64,000 bases of DNA from Brasenia schreberi. Taxonomy: Eukaryota; Streptophyta; Magnoliopsida; Nymphaeales; Cabombaceae. Below are positions 36,991-48,042 of this stretch, in pieces (position 1 is the first letter of the stretch; each line of letters begins with the position of its first letter). The position numbers and the translations under genes were made by a program. Location of the stretch: NCBI GenBank assembly GCA_036023115.1, contig JAYKKT010000061.1, positions 10,182,501 through 10,246,500 on the forward strand, in the 5' to 3' direction. Below the pieces are notes generated by a model. The model was not told where the DNA came from. It was given only the letters and a program-made list of their open reading frames with translations, and made no database searches.

Positions 36991-38465
36991 GACACACCTG
37001 GGAATTGACATATTTCATGGTAGCTCTAAGATTTATGGTTTGGTGCCACTTACAAATTAATAACATCGTTCTCTTTCTTAAACTTAAGGAATGGGTTGCT
37101 GGTATTTCTGTTTAGTTAAACAGAATTAATCTGAATTAATTTTAATGACGCACTATTTTATGTTATTTAAGTGTTGTTTCTTGGTTTTGGTGCTAGATTT
37201 TAGTGCTTTCTCCGCATAATGCAAATTTAAGATTATTAGGCAAAGGAATTTTCTGGGAATGTGGTAATTTCTTATGGGGCAATATGATAACATGATTAAG
37301 GGAAGTGAGGCATTAATCCCCTGCTCTGGAGGTTCAGGCTGCAATTAGATAAATAGGCAGTCAGGAAAGCTGATATGGCAGGGAAAATGTGGCCTTCCCA
37401 TCTGTTTTGGGGTTGAGGGATGCTTATATCAGTGACTATGACCAGCTGGCCATGGAGTTCAACAATGGAGAGAGTGATCAGGTTCTCTTCCCATGGTTGT
37501 TCTGGTGACTATTAGTCCAGCCATGTTCTTCTAGTTTGTCTGACTTGGGCATGATAGTTCCTAGTTATCTTTCATGCATTGTTCTGTGATAACAAGTTTG
37601 TTGATGTTGACATCCATCTTTAACTAGCTAATTGCTGATTCAAAGAAGATTCTAAAACGTGTTTCAGATAAAGAAGTTGTTTAGATAATTTTCCCTTTTG
37701 ATTTGTATGAATTCCCTTAAGTAATGTGCAGAAAAGGACACTCCTACAAAAAAAATTCCTCTTTATATGGTCATTGAATTACCATCTTTCTTATGAACCA
37801 AGAGCACACACATTTGCAAACATTGCATAATACATGCAAACAATGTTTGTACTATGCACTTCCAGAGTGAGGTTAACATCATCTCCATTCCACATTACAT
37901 GGTTTCTTATTCTTGAACCTATATACATCTATTCTACTCTGTTTTACGGTTTTTCCTTTTCTGTTTAGATGCTTTCTTCATGGTGCACTCTTTCAATCTT
38001 GTTGAAGAAATTGCCTTTTTAAAGGGGAAGGAGCACCTTTTCCCCTTTTGATAAAAGAAGCTGGCCAAACCAAAAATACAACCAGCACATGTCACAAGCT
38101 GGACCAGCCAGTGGTTTTCCTACCATTGCACAGAATCATCCACCCTAGAGATGGTTTCATTTTAAATGAAACATAATCTCCATATCCCCACAATGAACAA
38201 AAGACTCTCTAGTTTCCTTTTGGACTATATATATCAATGTTGTTGAACGTTGAACCTCTTCTTGCTTTGATGTTTCTAAGAACCTTCAAAGATCGAAGGA
38301 AAATGTATCTAGGTGTCTTATCGGCTACATATGCTTGTTTGTTTGAGGCTCCTTCATGTTACATTTGGTTCCTCTATATGTGGCCATTAATTCATGTGTA
38401 AATGTTATGTCATTTTTTGTCTCGGTTGCTTTGATCTATGGCATCTTTTCGGATCCTTTTTCTTT

Positions 38466-38587
38466 TTCAATAGCGTTGTTGTCATTGCCCATAGTTTTGA
38501 TTTGATTATAAGCTTTTAATATGCGATTCAATAGCGTTGTTGTCATTGCCCATAGTTTTGATTTGATTATAAGCTTTTAATATGCGA
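38466..38587 (+). repeat. Exact 2 x 61-bp tandem duplication
   Basis: The unit TTCAATAGCGTTGTTGTCAT..TTTTAATATGCGA is repeated twice with no visible difference, in the presumed 5'UTR intron of the DsbA-like gene. Exact identity suggests a recent event or an assembly duplication. Confidence 0.88.
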
Positions 38588-39730
38588 GTACCAAACCTAG
38601 GAGTAACAAAAGGTGCCAGACCTCATTCAATTGCCGTGAGCCTTCATCAAGGAAACAGCTGGCCACTCTTTATTCCATTTTACAAGAACCAGTCTCCTAA
38701 TATAGTTGAAGTGAAATTCTGTTGTAGGTTAATCTTATTTGTTCTTCCATTTGTGGTAACTCTGAAAATGATACACAATTCCTTTTTACCATAGGCATGG
38801 AGAGCAGAATACTGGAGGACCTTGTGTCTTTCTTCTCTTTCTATGTATCCAAGTTTTTTTATCATAGGCTTCCTCCCAGTTTGGAAGCAATTTTATTTGC
38901 TTTCAAATATGTTCTGAGATCTTTTTTGAGTGGTACTTTGTTGAGGAGGGCGGTTGAGCTAGTAATTTATAGTTCTAGCTGCAATTTCTCATGGCATGCT
39001 ATTTGCTTTGGAGAAAGCTTTGTGAGGCTCCGGGAATTCTGAGAGAGAGGGGTAGTTTGATGCTCACTAATAATCTACACATTTACTCGTCAATAATATA
39101 AAAGTTTAGAGGTTATCTTTAATTAAGTGAAAGGGTGAGCGGGTCTGTGTAGATCTCTTAACTTAAAACTGGCCCATGAAGGGTGCTCTTTTATCAGCTG
39201 AAGAAGGTTGCGGTATGGCAAAATCAATTATCTTGATCTCAATGGAGGGAAGAAAAACAGTGGTCACAACTTCATTAAATTTTGTGTGTGTGTTGGGCGG
39301 GGGGTAGCGCATCTGAGCATGTAGGAGAGAAGCATTTATTACAGCACTTTTATTGTTTTTATCAATTTAATTGTAGTTTTAATTTTTGCTGGTAAATGTA
39401 TAGCCAACTTGTCAAGCTTAATCATACCAACTACTAGAAAGGTCACCTTTTATTGGTTTCTATTTCTGAAAGTGTAAAGAAATGCCATCACTTTTGTTAT
39501 GAGACTATGCCGGTATCTATGGTTCATTTTTCTGTCCTTTTCTATTTCTAGTCATAATGTTGTGGAGGTGTGGTATACGGATAATTGTAGAATTAATGGT
39601 AGCAGTAAGAGTCACAACAGTGAAGGGGCTATTCTCCGAGTTATATGTTCCTACCTAAATAAGCTGCTAGTTTTGGGCATCGGAGAAACACCTCGAATTT
39701 TCTTTGTTGCAGATATAGCGACTCTATCAT

Positions 39731-41651
39731 ATGGCTCAATCACTCGTCTCAAATTCATTAAGGAAGCCCATCAGAATAGACATTATCTCTGATACAGTGT
39801 GTCCATGGTGTTTTGTGGGCAAGAAGAACCTGGAGAATGCCATGAATAGGTCAAAGGATATGTATGCTTTTGAGGTATGTGCCTTCACTTTCTGGGTTTG
39901 TCAATCAAAGGATATGTATGCGTTTGAGGTATGTGCCTTCATTTTCAGGTGCGGTGGCACCCATATATGTTGAACCCTTCTGCACCTAAAGAAGGTGTTA
40001 GAAAGATCGAGTATTACAAAATGAAGTTTGGGGAAAATCAAGCAGAACAAATACTGTCTCGCATGACAAAGGTTTGCTGAACAATATCATTTTTAATACA
40101 ATTCTTTAGAAGTTTCTTTAGTATTAGATGCAAGTGATGAATCTGTTTTGCAGGTATTTCAGGATCTTGGACTTGAATATGATACTTCTGGGCTTACGTG
40201 AGTTTGCACTTTGGACTTTCTTCTTCCATCTAGTTCCTTTTATTTATGTTGCAGCATTTACTCAGACTTTGTAGACCTTGTTTATCACAGTGGGAGTACA
40301 CTTGACAGTCACAGGCTAATCGAGTTTGCTGCACACCAAGGTCTTAATAAGCAGAATGCCCTTGTGGAAGAATTGTTTCTCAACTACTTTTGTCAAGGAA
40401 AATATATAGGCGACAGGTATTGTGATTTTTGTCATATTTTCACATGTCGGTGATTGCCAATTATTGCAAAACATAGGCTGGTTCTATGCTATGTCACATG
40501 CATGTGGGTGCGGGTGCAGGACTGGGCAATTTGTGAAGATCAAAGTATTAACGATTATCATTTAAAGAAAAAAATTCAATATGTGAACTAATCCAGGTTA
40601 TCCTTCTCATAGGTTAATTCTTTAATAAAGTAAAAATGATCAATATTTATGAAGTGTCTTGGTGACATCGGTGAGTGTGGAGTGTCGGAGTGTATGACAG
40701 TGTCTATATGACATTACTTCTATATTGTTTAATTGCTTCAAGTATGCAATCAATTAGCTGGATATATTTGGTACACCATATTAGTTCAGTAATGTACTAT
40801 TTTTTCAATATTTGATGTGGATACTTATTATGCGTCAGTGGTACTTATAAACAACTAATGAAATCACAGCTAGCTTTGTGTGCCTTAAATTTGGCGACTT
40901 TCAAATTAGGTTCATTTCTTATAAATTGCTTGATTCACTAATGTTAGCATTAACAAGAAAGTTGTGGAGATTTTGAGTGAATTTTGATAAACGGTTCACA
41001 AATCTGTCTCTGTGAACAAACGAGAATTTGGTGGGTCATACCTTAAATGTCTTAGACGAAGACCTATTTATGCCTTCCTTATACTTCACCCTTCCAGTCC
41101 ATTGCAATTTGATTTGAGACAACTGCATTCTGTGATAATGAGCCCAGAATTGTTATGTTGCATCTCTTGAGGGTGTCCTACTTTTGAAAATTAATGCAAC
41201 TGTCCAATGATTGCTTTCATTATAGGCAAGTTCTTTTGGAAGCAGCTAACAAGGCAGGTATTGTGGGAGCACAAGAATTATTAGATGATCCGAGCAGATG
41301 TCTCAAAGAGGTGCCTTTTCTTTCCCTTTTAATTGGAGTCCCTTAGAAGTTTCTAAATTGATCCCTTTGAGATTGATCCAAATATTCCTCCACATTTGAT
41401 GGTTTTGGAAAGGTTGAAGAGGAAGTCAAAAAGAATTCATCTTTCATTAGGGGAGTGCCGTTCTTTGTGGTGGGTTGCCTTGTCTTTTGTTTTGATGGAC
41501 GTTCATGTTAATTGACATCTAAATTGTCCTAAATTTGTTGTAACGTTTCTGTTGACAGATTAATGAGAAGCATAAACTAAGCGGTGGCCAACCACCTGAA
41601 GTTTTCCTTGGAGCTTTTCAAGCTGCTGCAGATGACAATATCCAATCTTAA
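39731..41651 (+). CDS. DsbA-family (FrnE-like) thioredoxin-superfamily oxidoreductase
   Basis: Thiol-disulfide oxidoreductase-like protein of the DSBA/FrnE family (plant homologues such as Arabidopsis At5g38900, from memory). Exons are 39731-39874, 39949-40071, 40154-40197, 40291-40416, 41226-41310, 41413-41469 and 41559-41651. They total 672 nt, encode 223 aa, and phases match at every GT..AG join. The CPWC motif is at residues 24-27 in DTVCPWCFVGKKNLE. Further family signatures are RWHPYMLNPSAPKEG, LDSHRLIEFA, QGKYIGDR, RGVPFFV and a C-terminal LSGGQPPEVF. There is no evident signal peptide, so the protein is likely cytosolic. Intron 1 is only 74 nt and lies inside a 54-bp duplication that repeats the end of exon 1 and its donor; the second donor would leave a 20-nt intron and is unlikely to be used. 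Native substrate unknown. Confidence 0.9.
39851..39950 (+). repeat. 54-bp duplication of exon 1 end and splice donor
   Basis: TCAAAGGATATGTATGCTTT and the following GAGGTATGTGCCTTCA occur at 39851 and again at 39905, so the donor of intron 1 exists twice (39875 and 39929). The period of 54 is a multiple of three and the copied segment stays open. The acceptor at 39948 would leave introns of 74 or 20 nt. Confidence 0.88.
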
Positions 41652-41899
41652 ATCTTAAAGAGTGTATAAATGAACCTGAAGCATATATTGCGTGGGAATT
41701 GAGAGTCTCATCCATGCTAGATCATGTATGCCAATTGGGACTTTCGGATTAGATAAGTGTATGGTATTGATAAAAATGTTAAAAGAGAAAATATACTTTT
41801 ATACTTTTTACCTTTTTAAAAAAAATATATATAACCTTTATCTTTTGCACTTTTGTCTGGATCTTGCCCACCTATAACATGTCTGCTCATATTCCCTTG

Positions 41900-42930
41900 T
41901 TGTTTATAGGTAGTGTAAGTGTAATTTAAAATTTTTTAGAGGGTTTAAAAAAAGTACGAAAAGCATTCTTATTACACTTTATTACACTTATGTCATCAAA
42001 AAGTAATTGATGGTACAAGTAAATTATGTTACTCAAAAATAACGGTGAGCATCAGTGTAGTATCTGATGGGCATATCCAATCTTTCTCTATATATAATAT
42101 ATATAGAGAGAGTATGTATGACTGGTTTGACATTGTTTACTTTGAACATAAACCCAAAACTAAGCCTTCAACAATAAGTGGCGTTGGTGAACTTGGACAT
42201 GGTTTGCAGTAAAAATACTATACTATATTGTTGAAAAGAAAGATTACTGAAAATCAACAGAAGCATCAAGGGACTTCAATATGAACGTCAATGTCTGTAT
42301 CTTGTTTAAGTAACTCTGCACATGGACTTTCCTCTGGTCAGACTGGTGAACAAGGTCTCCCGGTGCTAGATGAGCACCCGTGCAACTGACTTCCATGAGC
42401 TCACTGTGTCCATCTTCTTATTGGGGGTTGCCGAAAATCTCATGTTAGAAAACCGAGGTTGAACACAACCTTAGGGTTTATGAATTTGCAAATAGACAAG
42501 CTCTTTTTCTAATGTTTAGGTAGAGTCTGATCATGAATTCTATACCATCTACATTAATATTACTGTATTGTACAAGAAACATATATTGATATCATCTACA
42601 TTTATGTAATTGGACCAAAACAGGGACCAATACCATCTTGACGTGCGTATGGAATAATGCATTGAGACTGATAACATTTATATTCATGTAATTGGATTTT
42701 ACCGAAAATGGCCAAGGATGTTCAAGATCGTTCCTTCCAAAAATCAAGCTTGTATAATATAGTAAGTAAGGCAAACACTGATCATGTTCCTCGGTATATT
42801 GTATATTTGTGTACTGGAAACTCAAAATTATAATATATGTGTGTGGAGAGTGAGAGAGCCCAAGCTTTTAAAAGGAATCTCTTTAGAGATGATTAAAGGC
42901 CTAATGAGAAAGTGCTAAGATACAACAGAA
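41900..42930. other. DsbA-QKY intergenic, nothing recognised
   Basis: AT-rich, with a TA/GA short repeat near 42090-42115 and no coding signal. The right end should contain the QKY-like promoter (TTTTAAAAGG near 42868). Confidence 0.5.
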
Positions 42931-42933
42931 CGG

Positions 42934-43037
42934 ATGGATTGCACATGAAGCAACCGTCTTTTTTCGCCAACCCTTCTTGAAGGATTTAATGAAAAAGTAC
43001 GACCGGCATCAGCGTGAATGGATTGCACATGAAGCAA
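42934..43037 (+). promoter_or_regulatory. 20-bp direct repeat pair in the QKY-like promoter
   Basis: The 20-mer atggattgcacatgaagcaa occurs at 42934-42953 and again at 43018-43037, 84 bp apart, at about -230 and -147 relative to the ATG. Adjacent sequence is only loosely repeated. The pair could be a duplicated cis element or a relic of a local duplication. Function is inferred from position only. Confidence 0.4.
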
Positions 43038-43085
43038 TCTTTCGCTTTGTTGGATTGTGGGCGGCCACTTTCCGTCACTAAAGAG

Positions 43086-43118
43086 ATGCCTCCTCTCTCT
43101 CTCTCTCTACCGTCCTAA
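43086..43118 (+). other. 10-codon upstream ORF in QKY-like leader
   Basis: The CT-rich leader contains an ATG at 43086 that opens a 10-residue frame (MPPLSLSLPS) ending in TAA at 43116-43118, 46 nt before the main ATG. It lies partly in a pyrimidine repeat of the kind often found near plant transcription starts. Whether it is in the mRNA depends on the unmapped start site. Confidence 0.35.
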
Positions 43119-43164
43119 CCTCTCTTCTCACTGAACTCAAACCGACGTGACAGATTTCCCGGCG

Positions 43165-46140
43165 ATGGGCAGCCGGAAGCTCGTCGTCGAGGTGCTCGAC
43201 GCCCACCACCTCCTCCCCAAGGACGGCGCCGGAACGTCGAGCCCCTACCTCATCGCAGACTTCAATGGCCAGAGAAAGCGCACGCGGACCGTCCATCGTG
43301 ACCTCAACCCCGCCTGGAACGAGGCTCTTGAGTTCTTCGTCTCCAACCCGATGACCGTCGCCGGAGATATCCTCGAGATCGACGTTTACCACGATAAGCA
43401 CGTCGGGCAAACCAGACGCAATAACTTCCTCGGCCGGATCCGGCTCGATTCCAGCCAGTTTGTGCGGAAGGGCGAGGAAGCACTCATTTACTATCCTTTA
43501 GAGAGGAAGAGTCTTCTCAATTGGGTTCAGGGAGAAGTGGGCCTCAAAATTTACTACATCGACGAACCATTGCCCCCGGCCGAAGAGCCGCCACCACCGC
43601 CACCGGTTGAAGAACCACCACTACCACCACCATTGAATAATCCGCCAGAGTCTCAACCGCCACCGGTTAATAATCCTCCAGAGTCACAACCACCACTGGA
43701 TAATATTCCTCCACCGGAAAATCCGCCCGAGAATGTGACAGTTGGCCCAACACCACCAGAGCCTATTTCACCGGAAAATGTGATTCCGTCAACAGGCTTG
43801 CAATCGGAGAATCATACGTCAGCCATCCCCATCCTCATGCACCAAGGGCCCCACAACGTGAGGCATCGCATCTTCTCTCCGGCGACACCCGACGTGTACC
43901 CACGGCCGACGTACTTAGACAGTCAACAGGAGCGGTCGTCGTTTGATCTGGTGGACAAGATGGAGTACCTCTTCGTCCGAGTCGTAAAAGCTCGGAGTCT
44001 CGGTGGCGTTCCTCCCGCCGCTCCCTTCGTCAGGATCGAAGTGTCGGGACGTACCGTCCGATCCGATACGTCTCGGAGGGCGGTTCCGTGCGAGTGGGAC
44101 CAGACGTTTGCTTTCGGCCGCGAGGCTGTTTCGTCGGCCCCGACTCTGGATGTATCCGTGTGGGATAAGTCGGAATCCGGCGAATCCCTGGTGGAGGTGT
44201 TTCTCGGTGGTGTTTGCTTTGATCTCTCGGAGATCCCGACTCGGGTCCCTCCGGACAGCCCATTGGCTCCGCAATGGTACCGACTCGAGGGAAGCGATTC
44301 TGCCACCGCCGTCTCGGGCGACGTGATGCTGGCCGTTTGGTTTGGGACACAAGCCGACGAATCGTTCCCCGAAGCATGGCATTCCGACACTTCCGGAGGC
44401 GATAATTCCCGTTCGAAAGTCTACCTGTCGCCTAAACTCTGGTATCTTCGTGCCACTATCCTCGACGCTCAGGATCTCAGTTCCGGCACCGGAATATTTG
44501 TCAGAGTGCAACTCGGCTTTCAGATTCTAAAAACTCGAAAATCCTCGACTCGGAACGGTTCGCTCTCGTGGAATGAAGACCTTGTCTTTGTTGTAGCGGA
44601 GCCTTTCGAGGAGGAGCTCATCTTCACGGTGGAGCACGTGTCAGGGACGGGTAAGGAATCGTTCCTGATCGGAAGAGTGGCAATGCCACTCACTAGCATC
44701 GAGAGGCGGGTCGACGACAGGTTGGTAGCGTCTCGGTGGTACGACGTTAGCGAGTCAGGCGAGGGGAAGGCGTACCGGGCCCGACTTCACCTCCGGATTT
44801 GCTTCGACGGTGGATACCACGTGATGGACGAATGGGCCCACCTAAGCAGCGATTTTCGGCCTACGGCAAGGCAACTCTGGCGTCCTCCCGTCGGAAAGTT
44901 AGAGCTCGGTATCCTCCGCGGTCGGAATCTTCTCCCCATGAAGACCAAAAACGGAAAAGGTTCCACCGATGCCTACTGCGTGGCGAAGTATGGAGAGAAA
45001 TGGATCCGGACCCGAACCATCACCGATAGTTTAGATCCAGTTTGGAATGAGCAGTACACGTGGCACGTGTATGACCCTTGCACGGTCCTCGCCCTATCAT
45101 TATTCGACAACTGGCAGATCTATACTGATATGGACGAAACGGGAAAGCGGGTCAAATCCGACTATCGGATCGGGAAGATTCGGATCCGAGTATCAGCCCT
45201 TAATAGCGGGATTGTGTATAGAAACTCCTACCCTCTTCTCCTTCTATTACCAACTGGTATGAAGAGAATGGGCGAGCTTGACCTTGCAGTTCGCTACTCG
45301 AGCATTTCTGAGCTCGAGGTATTGCACGAATACGTCCAGCCCTTGTTGCCGGCGATGCATTACATTCGTCCATTCGGCTTAGTGCAGCAAGAGGCTCTGC
45401 GCCACGTGGCCGCAAGAATCGTAGCTATGAGACTCGCACACGCGGAGCCCCCGCTGAAGCGCGAGGCCGTGCTATACATGCTCGAGGCGGATGCACGTGC
45501 TTGGAGCATGCGACGCACACGTGCGAACTGGTATCGGGTAGTGAACGTCTTATCGCCAATCGTGGGTGTGCTGAGATGGACGGATGAGGTGTGCCGGTGG
45601 GGGAATCCAACGACTACAGTGCTTGCTCATTTCCTCGCCGTGTTGCTCGTTTGCTTCCCCGAACTGATCGTTCCCACGCTCTTTTGCTATGTCTTCTTCG
45701 TAGGGACGTGGAACTACAGATGGAGGCCACGTGTCCCCTCGAGCGTGGACCCCAAGCTCTCCCTTGCTGATTCGGCAAGTGCCGACGATTTGGATGAGGA
45801 GTTTGATCCAATTCCGAGCGTGCGGCCGGTGGAGGTGGTTCAGGCGAGGTACGACCGGCTTCGCGTGCTGGCCGGAAGGGTGCAGACGGTGCTCGGCGAC
45901 CTCGCCGCGCAAGGAGAGAGGGTGCAGGCGCTGGTGTGTTGGCGGGACCCAAGGGCCACCGGAATATTCATCGCAATATGCTTCCTGGCTGCCACAATCT
46001 TGTACCTCGTGCCATCAAAGATCATTGCCATCGCACTAGTCTTCTACTTTTTCCGACACCCAATGTTCCGCGATCCAATGCCACCTCCGGCACTCAATTT
46101 CCTCCGGCGACTCCCACCCCTCTCCGACCGGGTTCTCTGA
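43165..46140 (+). CDS. QKY: MCTP / QUIRKY-like multiple C2 domain transmembrane protein
   Basis: Single-exon gene for a 991-aa protein of the plant multiple C2 domain and transmembrane region family, closest to QUIRKY (MCTP15). In Arabidopsis QKY acts at plasmodesmata with the receptor kinase STRUBBELIG in organ patterning; these proteins tether ER to plasma membrane. Domains: C2A about 3-112, a proline-rich linker about 135-209, C2B about 261-376, C2C about 422-529, C2D about 578-699, and the PRT_C region from about 751 with membrane segments near 817-849 and 931-963. The C-terminal HPMFRD and RRLPPLSDR motifs are typical of the family. C2A and C2D keep acidic loop residues (LLPKDG, DVYHDK; KGSTDAY, FDN); C2B and C2C lack most, so they are probably calcium-independent. 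The ATG at 43165 is chosen because the in-frame extension upstream has only a GTG (43147). The gene is GC-rich against an AT-rich background, which is usual for intronless MCTP genes. Assignment to QKY rather than another MCTP is inferred from the linker and overall similarity. Confidence 0.95.
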   Translation: MGSRKLVVEVLDAHHLLPKDGAGTSSPYLIADFNGQRKRTRTVHRDLNPAWNEALEFFVSNPMTVAGDILEIDVYHDKHVGQTRRNNFLGRIRLDSSQFVRKGEEALIYYPLERKSLLNWVQGEVGLKIYYIDEPLPPAEEPPPPPPVEEPPLPPPLNNPPESQPPPVNNPPESQPPLDNIPPPENPPENVTVGPTPPEPISPENVIPSTGLQSENHTSAIPILMHQGPHNVRHRIFSPATPDVYPRPTYLDSQQERSSFDLVDKMEYLFVRVVKARSLGGVPPAAPFVRIEVSGRTVRSDTSRRAVPCEWDQTFAFGREAVSSAPTLDVSVWDKSESGESLVEVFLGGVCFDLSEIPTRVPPDSPLAPQWYRLEGSDSATAVSGDVMLAVWFGTQADESFPEAWHSDTSGGDNSRSKVYLSPKLWYLRATILDAQDLSSGTGIFVRVQLGFQILKTRKSSTRNGSLSWNEDLVFVVAEPFEEELIFTVEHVSGTGKESFLIGRVAMPLTSIERRVDDRLVASRWYDVSESGEGKAYRARLHLRICFDGGYHVMDEWAHLSSDFRPTARQLWRPPVGKLELGILRGRNLLPMKTKNGKGSTDAYCVAKYGEKWIRTRTITDSLDPVWNEQYTWHVYDPCTVLALSLFDNWQIYTDMDETGKRVKSDYRIGKIRIRVSALNSGIVYRNSYPLLLLLPTGMKRMGELDLAVRYSSISELEVLHEYVQPLLPAMHYIRPFGLVQQEALRHVAARIVAMRLAHAEPPLKREAVLYMLEADARAWSMRRTRANWYRVVNVLSPIVGVLRWTDEVCRWGNPTTTVLAHFLAVLLVCFPELIVPTLFCYVFFVGTWNYRWRPRVPSSVDPKLSLADSASADDLDEEFDPIPSVRPVEVVQARYDRLRVLAGRVQTVLGDLAAQGERVQALVCWRDPRATGIFIAICFLAATILYLVPSKIIAIALVFYFFRHPMFRDPMPPPALNFLRRLPPLSDRVL

Positions 46141-46163
46141 GAGTACGATCGTGATCACATCAA

Positions 46164-46169
46164 AATAAA
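46164..46169 (+). terminator. AATAAA polyadenylation-type signal, QKY-like gene
   Basis: A canonical AATAAA lies 24 nt after the stop codon, in an AT-rich tail. This is a plausible near-upstream element for 3' end formation, although plant signals are loose and other sites may be used. Confidence 0.4.
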
Positions 46170-46558
46170 TGTATATTCTTGCAAGTACAAAAATATAAGA
46201 GATTTGTCGATACTTTTAAGATATCATCATATATGGGCCTTTAGCTTTTGGTTTTTATGCCTTTTGTTCTTTGCACCCTCGTTTTTTCTTTCTTTTGACC
46301 GCTTTACTGCCTTCATCGCGCCGTTCTATCTTTTATGTTTTAGGGTATTATCATTATTACCATTTAGACATCTCTTTCACTATCTACCGACCTCATGTTT
46401 TTAAAATTATAAAAATACTCATACAACAATTTTTCTCTTATCTCCCCTCCCTTAATTTTAACAATTTCTTCTAGCGTTTTATCTTAAAAGCTACTGCTAT
46501 CTTGTTCGCAACCAATGATTATCGATTAGTTTTTATGAACCTCACCAAAATCAAATAA

Positions 46559-46564
<6 letters not shown>

Positions 46565-46619
<55 letters not shown>
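46565..46619. repeat. (TA)n microsatellite downstream of QKY-like gene
   Basis: About 55 bp of pure TA, roughly 420 bp after the QKY-like stop codon. Confidence 0.95.
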
Positions 46620-46623
<4 letters not shown>

Positions 46624-47892
46624 TTAAAGTTAGTGTAGTGTATCAGTTCACTCGTGTTTGTAATGAATGATATATTTAAGTGTCGTAATAAATTTATTAA
46701 ATATATAAGAAATATCGAAAGAAAACATAATATTATTATTGTGAGTAAAAGAAAAGGCGTAACAAGTAAGGTATGACTTTAGTGTAAAAAAAGTAGTAAA
46801 TATAAGAGTAAAGAATGATGTTGAATGTAGTAGGTTGATAAATACTAAGAATAAGGAGAGGTTGAAGTTTATGGTTATTGAAAGTTGAATGTAGTGAATG
46901 AAACACATAATCACCTTTTAAGCTTGTATTTTAAAGATATGTTTTTACAAGAGATTGAGTAGTTCTGAGTACAAGTGTGACAAAGAACTTTATAAAAAGT
47001 CATTGCAAACCAGAACATATTTTGATGCATTTAAAATGAGTTGATGAGAAAAATATGAGTACGATAAGATATATTTATAACAAATGGATGAAAATCAAGA
47101 AGAAAGATAAGAATTCTTTAAGTTTTCTACAATAACTACTACGTGATCTATACATTTACCATTATCATACATGACATCGTAAAATCTTGATGCGGATACG
47201 ACTAGTGATATTGTATATGCACATTCTTGTTTTGTATAACTACATCATGTATTTTCATGAATATTGAAATTTGATAATACATACAAAATAAACATGTAAA
47301 TATTTTACTTTTACTTTCTAATATTCATCTATACATAGTGTCTAATGGTTATATATATTTTTATATTTTACAAGTATAAGATCCTTTTCCTTAAAGTTAT
47401 CAAATTCACATCAACCTCGAAGAACTTTTTTATAGCCTTTGTTTTTTAGTATAAAAAAGAAAGAAAATTATATTTGGGTTGTATCAAGTTGTATGAAAGA
47501 ATCAAGAGACGATGTTGTCCATGACATTGAGGATGATGATTAAACATTATTTGGCATTTATATATGTATGTTGATTTTAAATTTAAATGGGAGCATAATT
47601 TCATTATAATTGTGTATTTTGAGAACAAAATAATGAAGAAGCCAAATTCCTTTCATTACAATCATCAATTACATATATATGTATGAAATATTATAAAAGA
47701 ATATCTTTCATACAACCTCATTCTAAAATGTCAGGCATCCTCACCATCATTCTCATACATGATCAACCGGTGTGTTTATTCGCAATATTGCTCAAATATC
47801 TCTAAAAAGGACAAAAACGCAGGATTGATTGACAATGATTGTGACACACACTCTGAATATACTAACGTTGGTACAAGTGTATCACGTATCGC

Positions 47893-48042
47893 TATAAGAA
47901 ATTTAACCGAAAAAAGTTAGTATTATAAACAAAGCAAAACAAAGTTGAAAATACTATTAATAGTTAGTATAAGAAATTTAATCGAAGAAAGTTAGTACTA
48001 TAAACAAAGCAAAACAAAGTTGAAAATACTATTAATATATAA
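47893..48042 (+). repeat. 2 x 75-bp tandem duplication
   Basis: TATAAGAAATTTAAYCGAA..AAACAAAGCAAAACAAAG..GAAAATACTATTAATA occurs twice with a few substitutions, in AT-rich intergenic DNA. Confidence 0.85.

Noticed and set aside
39929..39948. Use of the second donor in DsbA-like intron 1
   Set aside because: It would leave a 20-nt intron, well below the workable plant minimum.
43147..43164. Six-codon upstream extension of the QKY-like ORF
   Set aside because: It opens with GTG, not ATG; the first in-frame ATG is at 43165 and matches the usual N-terminus.
43915..45952. Several 100-200 codon antisense or alternate frames over the QKY-like gene
   Set aside because: They are shadows of GC-rich coding sequence; the plus-strand frame has full domain homology and no competing evidence supports the others.
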